From contig LSRY02000032.1 of the NCBI GenBank assembly GCA_001643675.2, positions 868,001-932,000 of the forward strand: a stretch of DNA of 64,000 nt, read 5' to 3'. Of this stretch, positions 34,993 through 46,500 are shown piece by piece (the first letter of the stretch is position 1; each line of letters opens with the position of its first letter). Origin of the DNA: Monocercomonoides exilis (lineage: Eukaryota; Preaxostyla; Oxymonadida; Polymastigidae). A program made the translations under genes and the position numbers. A model generated the notes under the pieces. The model saw only the letters and a list, made by a program, of their open reading frames with translations. It was not told the origin of the DNA and did not search any database.

Positions 34993-35442
34993 CAGTCTAA
35001 ACCGGATATAATCACATCGGTTTTTGCAAAACTTTTTGTGACTATATCTGATTGTGATTATACACGATGCTGCTTAACACAGAAAAAAATAAAAATAAAT
35101 AAACTAATTAATTAATTTAGGGTCGATTTTTTCATTTTTGAAAATTCTTCATCAAAACGCATTTTTCACTTGCGAAATGAATTTTTTTCATTAATACACA
35201 TTATTTTGACTTATTTGAGTACATTTTTGAAAAAGCGAAAAATTGAAATTTTTGATCAAAAAATCGATTTTTCACTGAAAAAATCACCCATAATAATAAA
35301 AAATGTGATTATATATTTGCAGCCCTGTGATTATATGCGATGGAAAATGAATGAAAAATAGACCAAAAATGTTGGTGCAAGGAAAAATGTGACTATAAAT
35401 GAATGTGATTATATTCGACGTGATTATATCCGGTTTAGACTG
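34993..35442. mobile_element. MITE family 1, complete 450-bp copy with TA target duplication
   Basis: The left end is CAGTCTAAACCGGATATAAT from 34993 and the right end is its complement ending at 35442. Identity runs over about 26 bases with one mismatch. TA flanks both sides (34991-34992 and 35443-35444). The interior repeats GTGATTATA motifs and has no coding frame. The TIR differs from that of the pogo-like transposon at 40784-42812, so another transposase would be needed to move it. Confidence 0.9.
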
Positions 35443-35444
35443 TA

Positions 35445-36066
35445 TTATAATTTTTGAAAAGATCCTTTAAAAGATCAATTCAAATAATATATTTGATATA
35501 ATCAAATCATATAAGAACAACTCAAAGCAAAAAATTCGAATTGATAAAACGGATTCGTTCGTTCTGAATAAGTTCAATTGAATATTTGTTGAGATTTTAG
35601 AATAAAAAATTTTAATCCGGATAATTAAAAATCCGGATAGAAATTTTACAAACTCAAATACTTAAATAATTGTTTTTTTTTTTCTTTACGGACATTTATG
35701 AATTGTTTTCTGAGCTTGAACAATACATAAAATGTTAAGCGATTACGGAAAATTGAAGAAATAATTGAATTGACGGAAGAAATAGAAGAAGAGGAGTTAA
35801 AAATTTGTTTTTAAAGAATAACTTTAAGAAATAATATCTCAAATGATTAATGAAAAGAAATAGTTAACAGAAAATTTCATTCCGTTGTTGAAATGTATTG
35901 AAATATCCAATGCGTCGAAAAGAATTTGAACCAGATTGCTTTGAGTATTCTTTGTTGTGAATATTTTTTAAGAGACGATTATTGAAGAAAAACGGCAAAA
36001 GAATGAATGAACAAAATATTTTTTGTTTACATTTGCATGTGATGTCTTTGTCTGAGCAGCAGCTTC
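35445..36066. other. AT-rich intergenic DNA
   Basis: No gene is supported. A short acidic coding-like patch (TEEIEEEEL) occurs near 35780 but lies between stops. Confidence 0.45.
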
Positions 36067-36273
36067 ATGTGCAATTTTCTTTCAATTTTGATGCATTGTC
36101 TGTTGAAAGCTGCTTTGAAAAAAGAAGAAAATATTAAAGCGGAGGTGAATCATGCAACAGAGGTGAAGTATTTTGAATCGTTGAATGAACGTTCTGTTTA
36201 TAAATCAATTTGCCAGAAATTATTAAAAAAATTCCAACATGCTCCTGGAGAATATAAAAAGATCATTATTTGA
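36067..36273 (+). CDS. Short hypothetical reading frame, possibly a last exon
   Basis: An open frame of 68 codons ends VYKSICQKLLKKFQHAPG and a basic tail. The composition from residue 15 on looks like protein (ALKKEENIKAEVNHATEV) rather than random AT-rich DNA. I could not find a matching upstream exon or a family. It may be a fragment of a lost gene. Confidence 0.25.
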   Translation: MCNFLSILMHCLLKAALKKEENIKAEVNHATEVKYFESLNERSVYKSICQKLLKKFQHAPGEYKKIII

Positions 36274-36946
36274 TCGATTTCAAAAAATGATCCGCTTTTG
36301 AACTACAGAACTTTTGTAATTATAAGATCTATTTTCGTTTGAATCAGTAAAACAAAATACACTCATTCAATTCAAATTTCTTTCAACTTATCCAAATTTG
36401 CTTAATCAAATTTGAATTTCCTCTAACTTTTTTTGGGATATAGGGAAATATTTTGATCAACACAAAATGATCTCTAGCTTTTGTTTTTGTGCATTTTTTC
36501 AGCAACTTTCTATGAAAATTGAACAAAATATAATAGCTAATCATTTTTAAGAAATGTTCATAATTAATTAATTTAAAAATTTTCGAGTTTTTTCCTCGAA
36601 TTTGACAATAATGTGACATTTTTATAATTGAAATGTTTTCTTTCACATGCACAAGATTTGCATGTTGTGATGTGTTTTTATAAATTTTTTAACATATTGC
36701 GATATTTTTATTTCAAAATCAAATTCAATGATAAATGAATTTACAAAAAAAGGAGAATGAAGTTTAAGAAAAAAATTTTTTTGTTGAAAAATAAAACAAA
36801 AGATAAATTTTTAAAATTCTAAAAATTCTTTTTCCAATTTTTTTTCAAAAGAAAGAAATGAGAGAGAAAATTGGGGAAAGTTTATCAAGATAAATGAAAA
36901 TGATGAAAATGACATTCACGTAGTTATTTAAATATTGTGATTGTTA
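36274..36946. other. AT-rich intergenic DNA
   Basis: No gene or repeat is recognised. The 89-codon minus frame at 36383-36652 lacks any protein-like composition bias. Confidence 0.45.
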
Positions 36947-37515
36947 TTAAGTTTGACTTAGATTTTCTTTTGACAAGAAAGAAGAAGATCGTGGGCGAGA
37001 TATATTTGAATCTAAAGATGTGGAAGAATTTGATTGTTGAGAAAAGATTTGATGAGCGGAAATATATTGGAAAGACCAAATTGCACTATTTAACAGTTGT
37101 TGAGAAGAAGTAGTCGTTTCATTCAGTGAAGCGTCCGAAGTATATTGTAAGTTTTTATTTGAGGCAAATAGGAATTCAATAAATATAGATTTGATGAAGA
37201 AGACAACTTCCACAAACAAATTGAATCTCATTAATCTGGAAGTAACAAAAAAAGGGAAATTTCTTATATCTTCGTTTGTTCTTTCAACTTCTTTCAACTC
37301 ATCTTCGTTTCTTTCAGAATTTTTGAGATTGATGTTTTTTCTTTTTTCTTTTTCTTTTTCTTCAAAAGTTGAATCATCATCAATTTTTATTTCTTCTCTT
37401 TCTTTATATTCAAAAAAAAAATGTTTTTATTATTTCTCTTGATCTGAATGATGTGAAAATCGTTCACAGAATGGGTAGTCTGATTCTGTTGATTCTTCTT
37501 TAAATGAAAAATAAT
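36947..37515 (-). pseudogene. Coding-like minus-strand relic, unidentified
   Basis: An open frame of about 150 codons (about 37400 to 36947) reads as an acidic/basic helix (TFEEKEKEKRKNINLKNSER), a hydrophobic patch (FNLFVEVVFFIKSIFIEFLF) and a Ser/Asn/Gln-rich end (QQSNSSTSLDSNISRPRSS). It has no upstream ATG in frame. Further upstream the same strand gives EESTESDYPFCERFSHHSDQ near 37500, followed by two TAA stops. Either an unseen intron joins them or the gene is dead. Confidence 0.35.
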
Positions 37516-37854
37516 GGACATGTGAAAGTGAAAAAATGTTCTTTTCATGCTCAAAAGAACAATATGCGTTCAAAAACATAAACGAACCAATTCTTTGGAT
37601 TGACTTTGGATATTGAAAAGTTGAATTCTCATTTGAATGATTAAGTTTTTTTCTTTATCTTTCCAAGCATTGCTTGTTCGCTTTCTTTTTCGCTTCCTTT
37701 TATAGATAATATTGAGTGTGAAGTTCGTAAATAATCAAATCGTTTGCATTGCAATTTGATTTCATTAAAGGATTATGTTAAATGTGAAAATTGGCTAACA
37801 AACTGAAACAATAAAAAAGTCTTCAATTGTTTAAATATCCATCGCAAAATTTCT

Positions 37855-38640
37855 TCCGTATACAGTAAATAAAGTCTTTAATCGTCCAAAAAACTTTTCC
37901 ACCATAACCCTGTGTTCCGATGGATATTATGTTCCATGTGGTTTTGGAATAACAGCTCCAAGTTCTGTTTTTTGTCCCATATTGATTGAATCTGCCATGA
38001 TTTTTGAACCTTTGAGATGCTGAGAGAAGCTTGGATGGTGATTTTTGAAAATTTCATAGTCATTGACGCTTCCTAGGAAAAAATCGCTGATTGTGTTGGC
38101 TAATCCGTTCTTTGGATCGACTCCGATTTCAACTTTTTCATAGGAAGAATGATGCTTTCCGCTATAATTTTATCTTCCATCTGCAAATATTCCACTTGGC
38201 CTGTCAATACACACAGTTGTACAATCCAGAACGAGACCAACCTCTAGCAATTCTTTCATTGTATCTTTTCGAAAAATCAGAAGAAAATTTTCAAATGTAT
38301 CTTTTATGTTACCAAAAATGCTGTGTAATAACTGCGTAACTGAGCTGTATGATTTGAATAATGGATAAGTCAGAAGTTCTGTCATTAATGTTGAGTATAA
38401 GTTTAGGTGATTGAGTATAATAAAAAGCTGTTCGTCAAAATCTTGAATTCCCTTTTGCTTTCTACGATGATGAGATTGCTCGTAATCAAGAAGAAGCAAT
38501 ATATCAAAATCTGTTCTTGTGAAACCTGTCAAATGGAAAAATCTGTGAATAGGATCTTCGCTTTTCTGACAAACTTTTTCAATAAACAATATTTTTTCTC
38601 TTCCGGAGTTATTAGCGCATACGATGGGAGTGTTATTCTC
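37855..38640 (-). pseudogene. Harbinger/DDE_Tnp_4-like transposase relic, copy 2
   Basis: The minus strand gives, in order, a helical N-terminus (FHLTGFTRTDFDILLLLDYE, FDEQLFIILNHL), the first Asp block (GLVLDCTTVCIDRPSG), YSGKHHSSYEKVEIGVDPK, a second Asp block (SKIMADSINMGQK) and the Glu block (HRVMVEKFFGRLKTL). This is the DDE order of HARBI1-type transposases. TAA stops interrupt the frame after ADGR and after KPHGT, and the N-terminus is split by a frameshift near 38580. It aligns with the relic at 20600-21115. Confidence 0.8.
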
Positions 38641-39804
38641 ATTTCTTCACGCTAAAGAACCTCCAAAATTTTTATCGTTCCATGAAAGATATTTTTTGAT
38701 TAAATTTCAATTGATCTCACGCCATTTTTTGTTTTGTCAACTTTTTGATCAATAAACCAGTATTTGAAGTTTTTTTTTTTTTAAACTTGAGTAATAATGA
38801 AAAAGAACTTGTTTCATTGCATTTTTATCAAACTAAATTCTTTTTAGTTCAACTTTTCCAGATTGAAGAATAACATTTACAAAAGGTTAATTTTTCAGGT
38901 TCCACGAAAGTTTTTGCGTATTTGTTTCATTTGAGTTGATTGAATCGACTCCTCTGTTCAAGTGGATGCACATACTTTGATAATCATCAGCTATTCAATA
39001 GTTCCTCATAATGGTATTGATATCACTTGCAACATCCATATTGATAAAACAGAGTTTTTTCATAAACTTTGTCAAAGATCCAGAACGAACATCAAAAAAC
39101 TTCGTAGGGTTTTTCTTTTTCTCTTACCCATTTTTTAACCCCATTTTTTTTATTTGTGGAGCTAGCTACGGCTCAATACAAGCTCGTAGCCAACGAAAAA
39201 TAAAAAGAAAAGCTTTTTTTTAAAATATTTTTCTTATGCAGAAATTATTATTTTTCGAATTATTTTTAACTTACAAATTTCTGTATTTTTCAATTTCATT
39301 TTTTGGTCATTAAATCAATTGTTTTTTTATGAATATAACATTCTGGAAGTATAAAGTTTCATTGTCATTAGATGTCATATCCTTTTCATTATTTTTATAA
39401 CCTTTCACATTTCACATGTATCTTTTTCATATGTTTCCTCATTTCAGCGACTTTTCGAAAAAATGTTATTTTTGATAGTTTTCAAACAAAAATTTTTATT
39501 TTATGTTTTGTTACTCATATAAAACTCATTATATTGACATGTATTTTCATAATCTTTTGCAAAAAAAATGATTCTTGCTAAAAAAATCAAAACTACCGAA
39601 ATTAATGATTTTCACTTTTCTGCTTGAAATCAAATTTGAAAACTTTTTTCAACATCAACATAAAAAAAAATATGAACATATTTTATGGATAACCTTAAAA
39701 ATTTTTTCTAAAAAAATTAATGAAAATGAATAAAGAATTTTTTGCATGCTTCATGCACTCATATTCGCCTTGTGAATGATGTGGGAAAAGTTCGAAATCA
39801 TGTA
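38641..39804. other. AT-rich intergenic DNA
   Basis: No gene, RNA or repeat copy is recognised. GCTAGCTACGGCTCA... at 39161 is the only GC-richer patch. Confidence 0.5.
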
Positions 39805-40918
39805 CAATGAGTAAAATACCCGGAACATGGTAAAAAACCCGGAATTTTTATTAAAATTCATATATCTCGACAAGTTTAAAAAATTAAATTATAATAATTC
39901 ACACATTCATACATCAGTATATTACACATCTAACCATATTGAAATTTTTATTTGTTGTGTTGTATTAATGAAGAAATAAATAATTATTATTTTTGATAAT
40001 CTGACTTTTAATAATTTTTTCTGTTTCAACAAAACGATTCAGTTCATCTTTTACACATAAAACTTATTTTTTCTTTGTTGCAAACTGTTCGGATTATTTT
40101 TCATTTTTGGCAATTTGCTATTTCTGACGGAATGAAAATCTGTCATTTTCAAAAAATCACAGTCAATGGGATAACTAAAAAAATATTTTTTGCTAAACAC
40201 AAAAACATCCAAGTGAATTTAACATATGCATCAATAAATTTGATAGTTATATAAAATTTCTTCATCATTGAAACCTTCATTAATTCAGTAATTATTTCAA
40301 AAATAAAAATTGTTTTAAATATTGATGATTTTTATGATCATTTTCATTGAATTTTCTACCGAATTGTATTTAACCAAATGAAAATGGAATTATTTTTAAT
40401 TTCCACTATGAAGAAATTTTATATAACTGTCATTTTTATTGATGCATGTGTTAAATTCACTTGGATGTTTTTGTGTTTAGCAAAAAATATTTTTTTAGTT
40501 ATCCCATTGACTGTGATTTTTTGAAAATGACAGATTTTCATTCCGTCAGAAATAGCAAATTGCCAAAAATGAAAAATAATCCGAACAGTTTGCAACAAAG
40601 AAAAAATAAGTTTTATGTGTAAAAGATGAACTGAATCGTTTTGTTGAAACAGAAAAAATTATTAAAAGTCAGGTTATCAAAAATAATAATTATTTATTTC
40701 TTCATTAATACAACACAACAAATAAAAATTTCAATATGGTTAGACGTGTTATATACTGATGTATGAATGTGTGAATTATTATAGGGTGATTTATTAACCC
40801 GAACTTTTTTAAAAACCCGGACTTTTTTTTAATAATAAGTTGATTTTTCCCACTTTTTATATTGTTTTCAGTATATAAGGAAATATCAATGACTGAAATT
40901 GTAGATTAAATTACTATA

Positions 40919-40993
40919 CCTAATCTCTGATGGGAGGAGATGGGGGGGTTAGCTCCTCCATCTCTGATTAGTGCCTCCCCTGAGGAGATTAGG
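40919..40993. other. GC-rich inverted-repeat patch in the transposon leader
   Basis: CCTAATCTC at 40919-40927 pairs perfectly with GAGATTAGG at 40985-40993, and inside it GGAGGAG pairs with CTCCTCC. The patch is far richer in G and C than the rest of the element and lies about 100 bases before the transposase ATG. It could be a transposase-binding or leader RNA structure; its role is unknown. Confidence 0.55.
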
Positions 40994-41090
40994 TAGTAGC
41001 AACGGGGCTGACTAAGTTAGAATTTAATCGAAAAAAAATTTTTTTATTTTTTTTTCATTTCAAAAAAAATTTTTTTTATAAAAATAAAAA

Positions 41091-42714
41091 ATGATCATAA
41101 CCAAAAAATATTTTATAATGAGTGTTGTGAAAAATAAAAAAGAACGTGGACAGTCAATTCTTCGAGAAAAAATGATGTCATTTGAATATCGAAGAATTGA
41201 AAATCGATTAGAACGCATGGCGCGGATAGTTGTTGATGGACATGTCAGAATCGTTGATGCAATAAATACCAAAGAGTTCTCTCGTTCAGCAATAATTAGA
41301 GCAGTTTCAGCAATTGAAAGCGGCAGAGCTGTTGCAAAACCTGGCAGGCCAGAACTATTCAATGAAGAGGACAAAAACATTATTGTTGGAGTTATTAAAA
41401 TCGAAAGTTTATCCGGAACAAGTTTAAATGCAAAGAGAACAAGAGAATTAGTTTGATTTCACATTTGTTTATCTTTCGTTTTTAATAATAAATATTTTTC
41501 AGATGGAATCTGTCCTTTCCGACAAAAAAAGACGATCAGAAACTGATGTTGATAAAAACACCAGTGTGTCCAAATCATATCCATATCTATTTGCAAAAAG
41601 GAATTCTGAGCTCAAAGCTTCCATGCCCAGAAATGTGGATATCCAACGTCTCTCAGTATCCAATCAACAAGCTCTTCTTCCTTTCTACGAGCTTCTACAA
41701 AATCTTCACAATTCTCATCATTATTCACCTTCTTTGATCTTTAACACCGATGAATCTTCACTCCGCTTATCGGATTCCTTTAAAACTCTTGTGATTCACC
41801 CCACAGGAGTTCCAGCTGGATTTCATACAACACCCACAAACATGCCAAATGCCACTTTGGTTGTAGCAGCTGCTGCAGATGGATATTCTCTCAAAAGCAT
41901 TGTGTTGTGGCCATGCCACAAATTACCAAAGGAAATGCGAGTTCTTCTAAGCGCATTCATTGATGTTTGGGATAACAACGATGGATGGATGACGGAAAGC
42001 ATATTTCAAAGATACGCAGAAGAGGTTTTATTAACTGGAATCATCGAAAGAAGGAAAATATTAACGAAAACCAACGAGAGATGTCTTCTTCTTTTGGATT
42101 CTCACTCTTCTCGGGCTCAGCCTGACATATGGCAGAAATTTGCTGATAACAACATTGACGTCGTCACTTTTATTCCACACAGTTCACACATCACACAACC
42201 TCTTGATCGTGGTGTATTTGCTGTCTTCAAAAAATGCATCAACTCTCTTTACTCTGTGCCTCCAGATTCTTCCATTTCTCTTCGACGTGAGGCCATTTCC
42301 AACGTCCTTCCACAAGCTCTTCAGACAGCATTACTTCCTGCAACTGTTGTTTCTTCGTTCAAGAAAAGCGGAGTGCTTTCAAACGAGTGGCATTCAGTAC
42401 TATCAACACTTCCAAAGGAACCTTCGGTAACACTGAAAAAGAGAACACACAGGTTTGATTTTTTTGGAAAAATTATAACTGAACAAAAATTTCTTGAAGT
42501 ATGGAAAAAAGAAAAGAAAATGAAAGAAGATAAGAAAAGAAAAGATAATAATGATGAAAAAGAAGAAAAAATTCTTTTCGCAGCTGAAAAGCCCCAAAAA
42601 AGAAGATTTAATAAATCCCACATTTTGAATGATGATATTTTGGATGATGAATCAAAGCAGAAAAATTCCAGAAAAATTGTAAAAAGAGAACTTGTTGATT
42701 ATGTTTATTATTGA
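41091..42714 (+). CDS. Pogo/Tigger-like DDD transposase (DDE_1 superfamily), intact, one intron
   Basis: Exon 1 (41091-41450) and exon 2 (41503-42714) join in phase 0 across a 52-bp intron with donor GTTTGA and acceptor TTTCAG, giving 523 residues; a second ATG at 41118 is also possible. Residues about 45-110 form a helix-turn-helix region ending with the AKPGRPELFNEED motif. The catalytic core shows FNTDESSL, CLLLLDSHSSR and SSHITQPLDRGVFAVFK, which carry the three aspartates of the DDE_1/pogo family. A charged Lys/Glu tail with nuclear-localisation-like basic clusters follows. No stop or frameshift is seen, and the gene sits between matching TIRs, so it may be active or recently active. Confidence 0.92.
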
Positions 42715-42901
42715 TCATTTCAATTTTCAAAATTAAAACATGATTGCTCGAAAAAAAATTTTTTTTTATTTCAAACCAAAATTAAAAAAAAGTTCGGGTT
42801 TATAAATCACCCTAATTTAATTTTTTAAACTTGTCGAGATATATGAATTTTAATAAAAATTCCGGGTTTTTTACCATGTTCCGGGTATTTTACTCATTGT
42901 A

Positions 42902-43505
42902 TTCATTACCCGCTGAAAAAAGGCATCTGATCGGTCATAAGGAAAACGTCAACCAATTTGGAAAGACACTTTAATTCAAAAAAAATGTATGTATCTTAAA
43001 ACTGATCCATTTGATAGATATCTGAAATTATAAAGCTGCTTTCAAAATATAAAAAAGGCTGAAAAATTTTCAAAAATAGAAAGGCACATTTGGATACTGC
43101 TATTATTGTGAGTATTTCCATTTTTGATTAAGTGAGATTTTTGAAAATTGATCAAAATGTGTTGATAAACACAATTTCCACAAAATCAAAAACAACTTCA
43201 TTTTCAACAGAGGATTGATGAAGGACAAGCAGAAATCAATCTGCGAATGAAAACAAAGCTGTCATATCAATATTAGTCAGATGAATATTAAATATACAAG
43301 CATCCAAAGCAGTATTCATCTACGAAACATTTTATCAAGACGTCTTTATAAATACCAAATAACGTATGTAACATTTATTTAATAACTAATTGTTAATATC
43401 ACAAGTGTCAAATTAATCACAATTGCAAAACTTTTTATCCCCAATAATACTTTAATCATAATTCAGAAGCTCTCTTTTTGTCAATTGTTTTTCTCTTTGT
43501 TGTGA
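42902..43505. other. Intergenic DNA, no gene seen
   Basis: AT-rich spacer between the nested transposon and the 3' end of the second giant gene. It shows no similarity by eye to the DNA downstream of copy 1. Confidence 0.6.
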
Positions 43506-46500
43506 TCAAATTTCTATTGCAGTATTTTTTGATGAACTTTTAACTCTTCTCTTATTGGAAAATTCTTGATCAATAATTGCATCTGTCATAGTTGGAACAG
43601 TCGAATTCGAAGGAAACATCGCAAAAAATTCTCTTTTCAGTTGAAGAATTGATGGTCTGCGTTCTGGAAATGGAGAAATGCAACTCACAACATCCCCTTC
43701 AAACTTACAACCCTCTATCTTCGTCATACTTGGTCTTTCCCCATTTTTTATTTTTTCTCCAGCTATCTCTGCCTCATACTCACCGAATGGTGTCTGTAGC
43801 GTCAAGCACTCCCACAGCATCATCCCGATCGAAAATGCCACTGATTCCTTTGTTGCTCCCATCTTTTTATTCATCAGCAGCTCGGGTGCCTTCCATCTCA
43901 GACACTCTTTTTTGAAGTCATTCTCTTCTTCAAAGGCAGATGAGGGCAGAGAGTCATCATCATCATCATCACTGGCAGATGTCATAACAGTCGATGAAGA
44001 GATGGAAGAAGAGTCGGAGTCATCATCAGAAGAGAAGTCTGAGTGCATCACAATGCAGATGACCATATGTTCTGAGAACAGCACAATGTGAGGGCTAAGA
44101 TTGGCCAGAGAGGAAAGACCTTCTTCCCCATCCTCAAACGAGTGGAGTGCGAGATTCGCCACCCAGAACAGGATCTGAGCGCCAGTCATCTCCCTCTCCT
44201 TCAGAGTCCCAATCACCATCTCCTTCTTCTCGTTCCTTCCATGAAGAAGCATGAACAGCGAATCCCTCAAGTCCACAATCAGCTTCTCATGAGGGGATGA
44301 ACATGCCATTGCATCCACCAGATTTGACATGGATGAAGTGGTTGGGCACAGATCCTCCCCTCGAACAAAAGTTGAATCTGAATCAGTTGTTGAAGTGGTT
44401 GAAGTGGATGAGATGGATGGTGATGGTGTTCGCTTTCTGGTCTCTTCCTCTTCTTCAACCTTTTCCAGCATCCATTGAGGAATCTTATTAGAGTCATTTC
44501 CAAGAATGTATTCTGTTGAGCCACTCTCAGATAGAAGATGCTCTGAAGACTCTGAATGTCCCAAGCTTTTTTCATAAACTCTCTTCTTTATTCTCTCATC
44601 GTCCTTCTTCTCTGCCTCCTTCTCTGCTCTTCGCCATTGTGCCTCTGGTGACATCTCCATCGTCACCATCTCAAACGCCTTCGGATCCTTTTTCACTGTG
44701 TCATTCACAATCACTTCCAATTCCTCTGTCCTTCTCTTTTGCTTCTTCCATCGAACAATAAATATTATCGACACAATAAGCACTATTAATAAAATAACAC
44801 CCATGACTATAACAATCAACAACCAATAAGATTTTCCTTCTTTGTTTCCTCCTTCAACAATCCTTTCATCTCCTTTTGGATTTGGCTCGGTCTTGTTCTT
44901 CAGAAAGAATGATTTTGTTGATGAAGGAGAATCAACATTCCCAAATAAGATTTCCACAGATATCTCAGTTTCACCACTTGCATTTTCAAGTCGAGACAAA
45001 GGGATTGAAGCCCTCACTTCCTCTTCTCCAACATATTCATCATCGCTGTCTATCTGGTATTTTTCGACTTCCTGCTCGACCCCTCTCGCAAATGTGAGGC
45101 TGACCGAGAGGTTGCAAGGAAGCAACAGCCTTCCAACAAACGTCAGAACAGCTTCATTTCCTGCTTTCACAAAGGCGACAGAATCCAATGAAGGAATAAA
45201 GAAGGATGACAACCGGTCAGCCACAATCCCCGAAGCATTGCACCCTTCGCTCAACATCCACAATGATGAGTTCTCCTTTGTTCCATCTCCCCCTTTCAAG
45301 CTCGAAACAACCAATGCTCCAGAATCAGAACAGAAGACATTTCTTCTGGCTGATGGGTATTTCTCGATCTGCGGGTTATTGTTCACAAACTCTCCTTTCT
45401 CAATGCTTGCTTTCCCACCAGAAATCGACAATCCACCAAACGGAGAGTTTTCGATTGTTGTGTCTTTCATGAAAGCACTCGAGTTCACCAGACCCACAAT
45501 CGATCCATTCCACATGCACGCCTCATTCGTTCCTTCGTTTCTTTTCCAGCCTTCATCTTTGGCTGACAAACTTCCATCAAACACACACGAATCGAAAGAA
45601 GCATTTGAACAGCAATTGAAGGAGGCGATTGCTCCCTTCATTGGCTGAGAAGTGCAATTCACAGCTGAGCAGTTTTGCAGATGGATCGGATATCTGCTCA
45701 AAAAGCAGTCAAATACACTTGCTGCTTTTGATTCAACCCTTGATGCACATGTGATGTTGCTGAACGATGCCTGCATTATGCTGCACAATCCATCGTTTCC
45801 TTCTGTCATATCATTCTGCTGAAAAGTGCAACACACAACACCTCCACTGCAGAGTTTGATGTTTTCAACAAACAATTCCTTGACAATCACCTGCCCATGC
45901 AATGACTCCACCAGAATGGCATGCTTTTTGATTGTTGATTTGATGAGTTTTATCTTTTCAATTGACAAGCTCGAATGAGCTGAAACAATGACTGTTTCAG
46001 CCTCCACAGAGGAGCAAGTCAACGACGAAACAGAAACATTCGATGAAGAGGCTGTGATCATTCCTTTCCCCCACGACGATTTGTCGATTTCCACATCAAT
46101 CATCGTTGCACTTGCCTGATTTGCCACAACCAATGAAGAATCTGAAACAACAGCCTTGATCTGTATCTGGCTGATATGAGTGCTTGCTGATGGACTCAGG
46201 AGAAGAATATCGCTGTGGATGTTGAGCGAATCAAACACCACTTTTTGCACTTCCAACAGCCCTGCTGAAACAACAAAAAGGGTCTGACTGAGCGCCATCT
46301 CTTCTGAACTTCCTGTGAATGTGCATGAGATGATTGAGGTGGCTCCATTCTGGATGTTGAACACAGACACATGCGACGAGGCATATTCCTCAGAAAAGAG
46401 AAAATCCATCTTCTCGAAAGATACACTCCCCACGCACTCCATTAATCCCGAATACTTCGTTTCACTAGCTGTTGTGCCTCCAAGCAGCACACGGCAGTGG

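Larger units (their letters stand above)
40784..42812 (+). mobile_element. Pogo-like DNA transposon, apparently complete, nested in the foldback element
   Basis: The TIRs are GGGTGATTTATTAACCCGAA at the left and the complement of GGGTGATTTATAAACCCGAA at the right, about 27 bases with one mismatch. TA is duplicated at 40782-40783 and 42813-42814. The opposite arm of the host palindrome shows the unoccupied site (ATTATAATTT), which confirms both ends. It contains a single transposase gene (41091-42714) and a GC-rich hairpin region. Confidence 0.93.
39805..42899. mobile_element. Foldback (long inverted repeat) element, TA target duplication, interrupted by a transposon
   Basis: The left end CAATGAGTAAAATACCCGGA begins at 39805 and its complement ends at 42899, with TA on both sides (39803-39804, 42900-42901). 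The two arms are inverted copies over about 460 bases each (left to about 40265, right from about 40407) around a loop of about 140 bases. The right arm is split by a 2029-bp insertion at 40784. Without it the element is about 1064 bp. It has no coding capacity of its own. Confidence 0.9.

Noticed and set aside
37878-38220. In-frame TAA codons in the transposase suggested TAA read as an amino acid, as in some oxymonads
   Set aside because: No TAA or TAG is needed in any of the intact genes, including the long ones, and the relic also has a frameshift; ordinary nonsense mutation is simpler.
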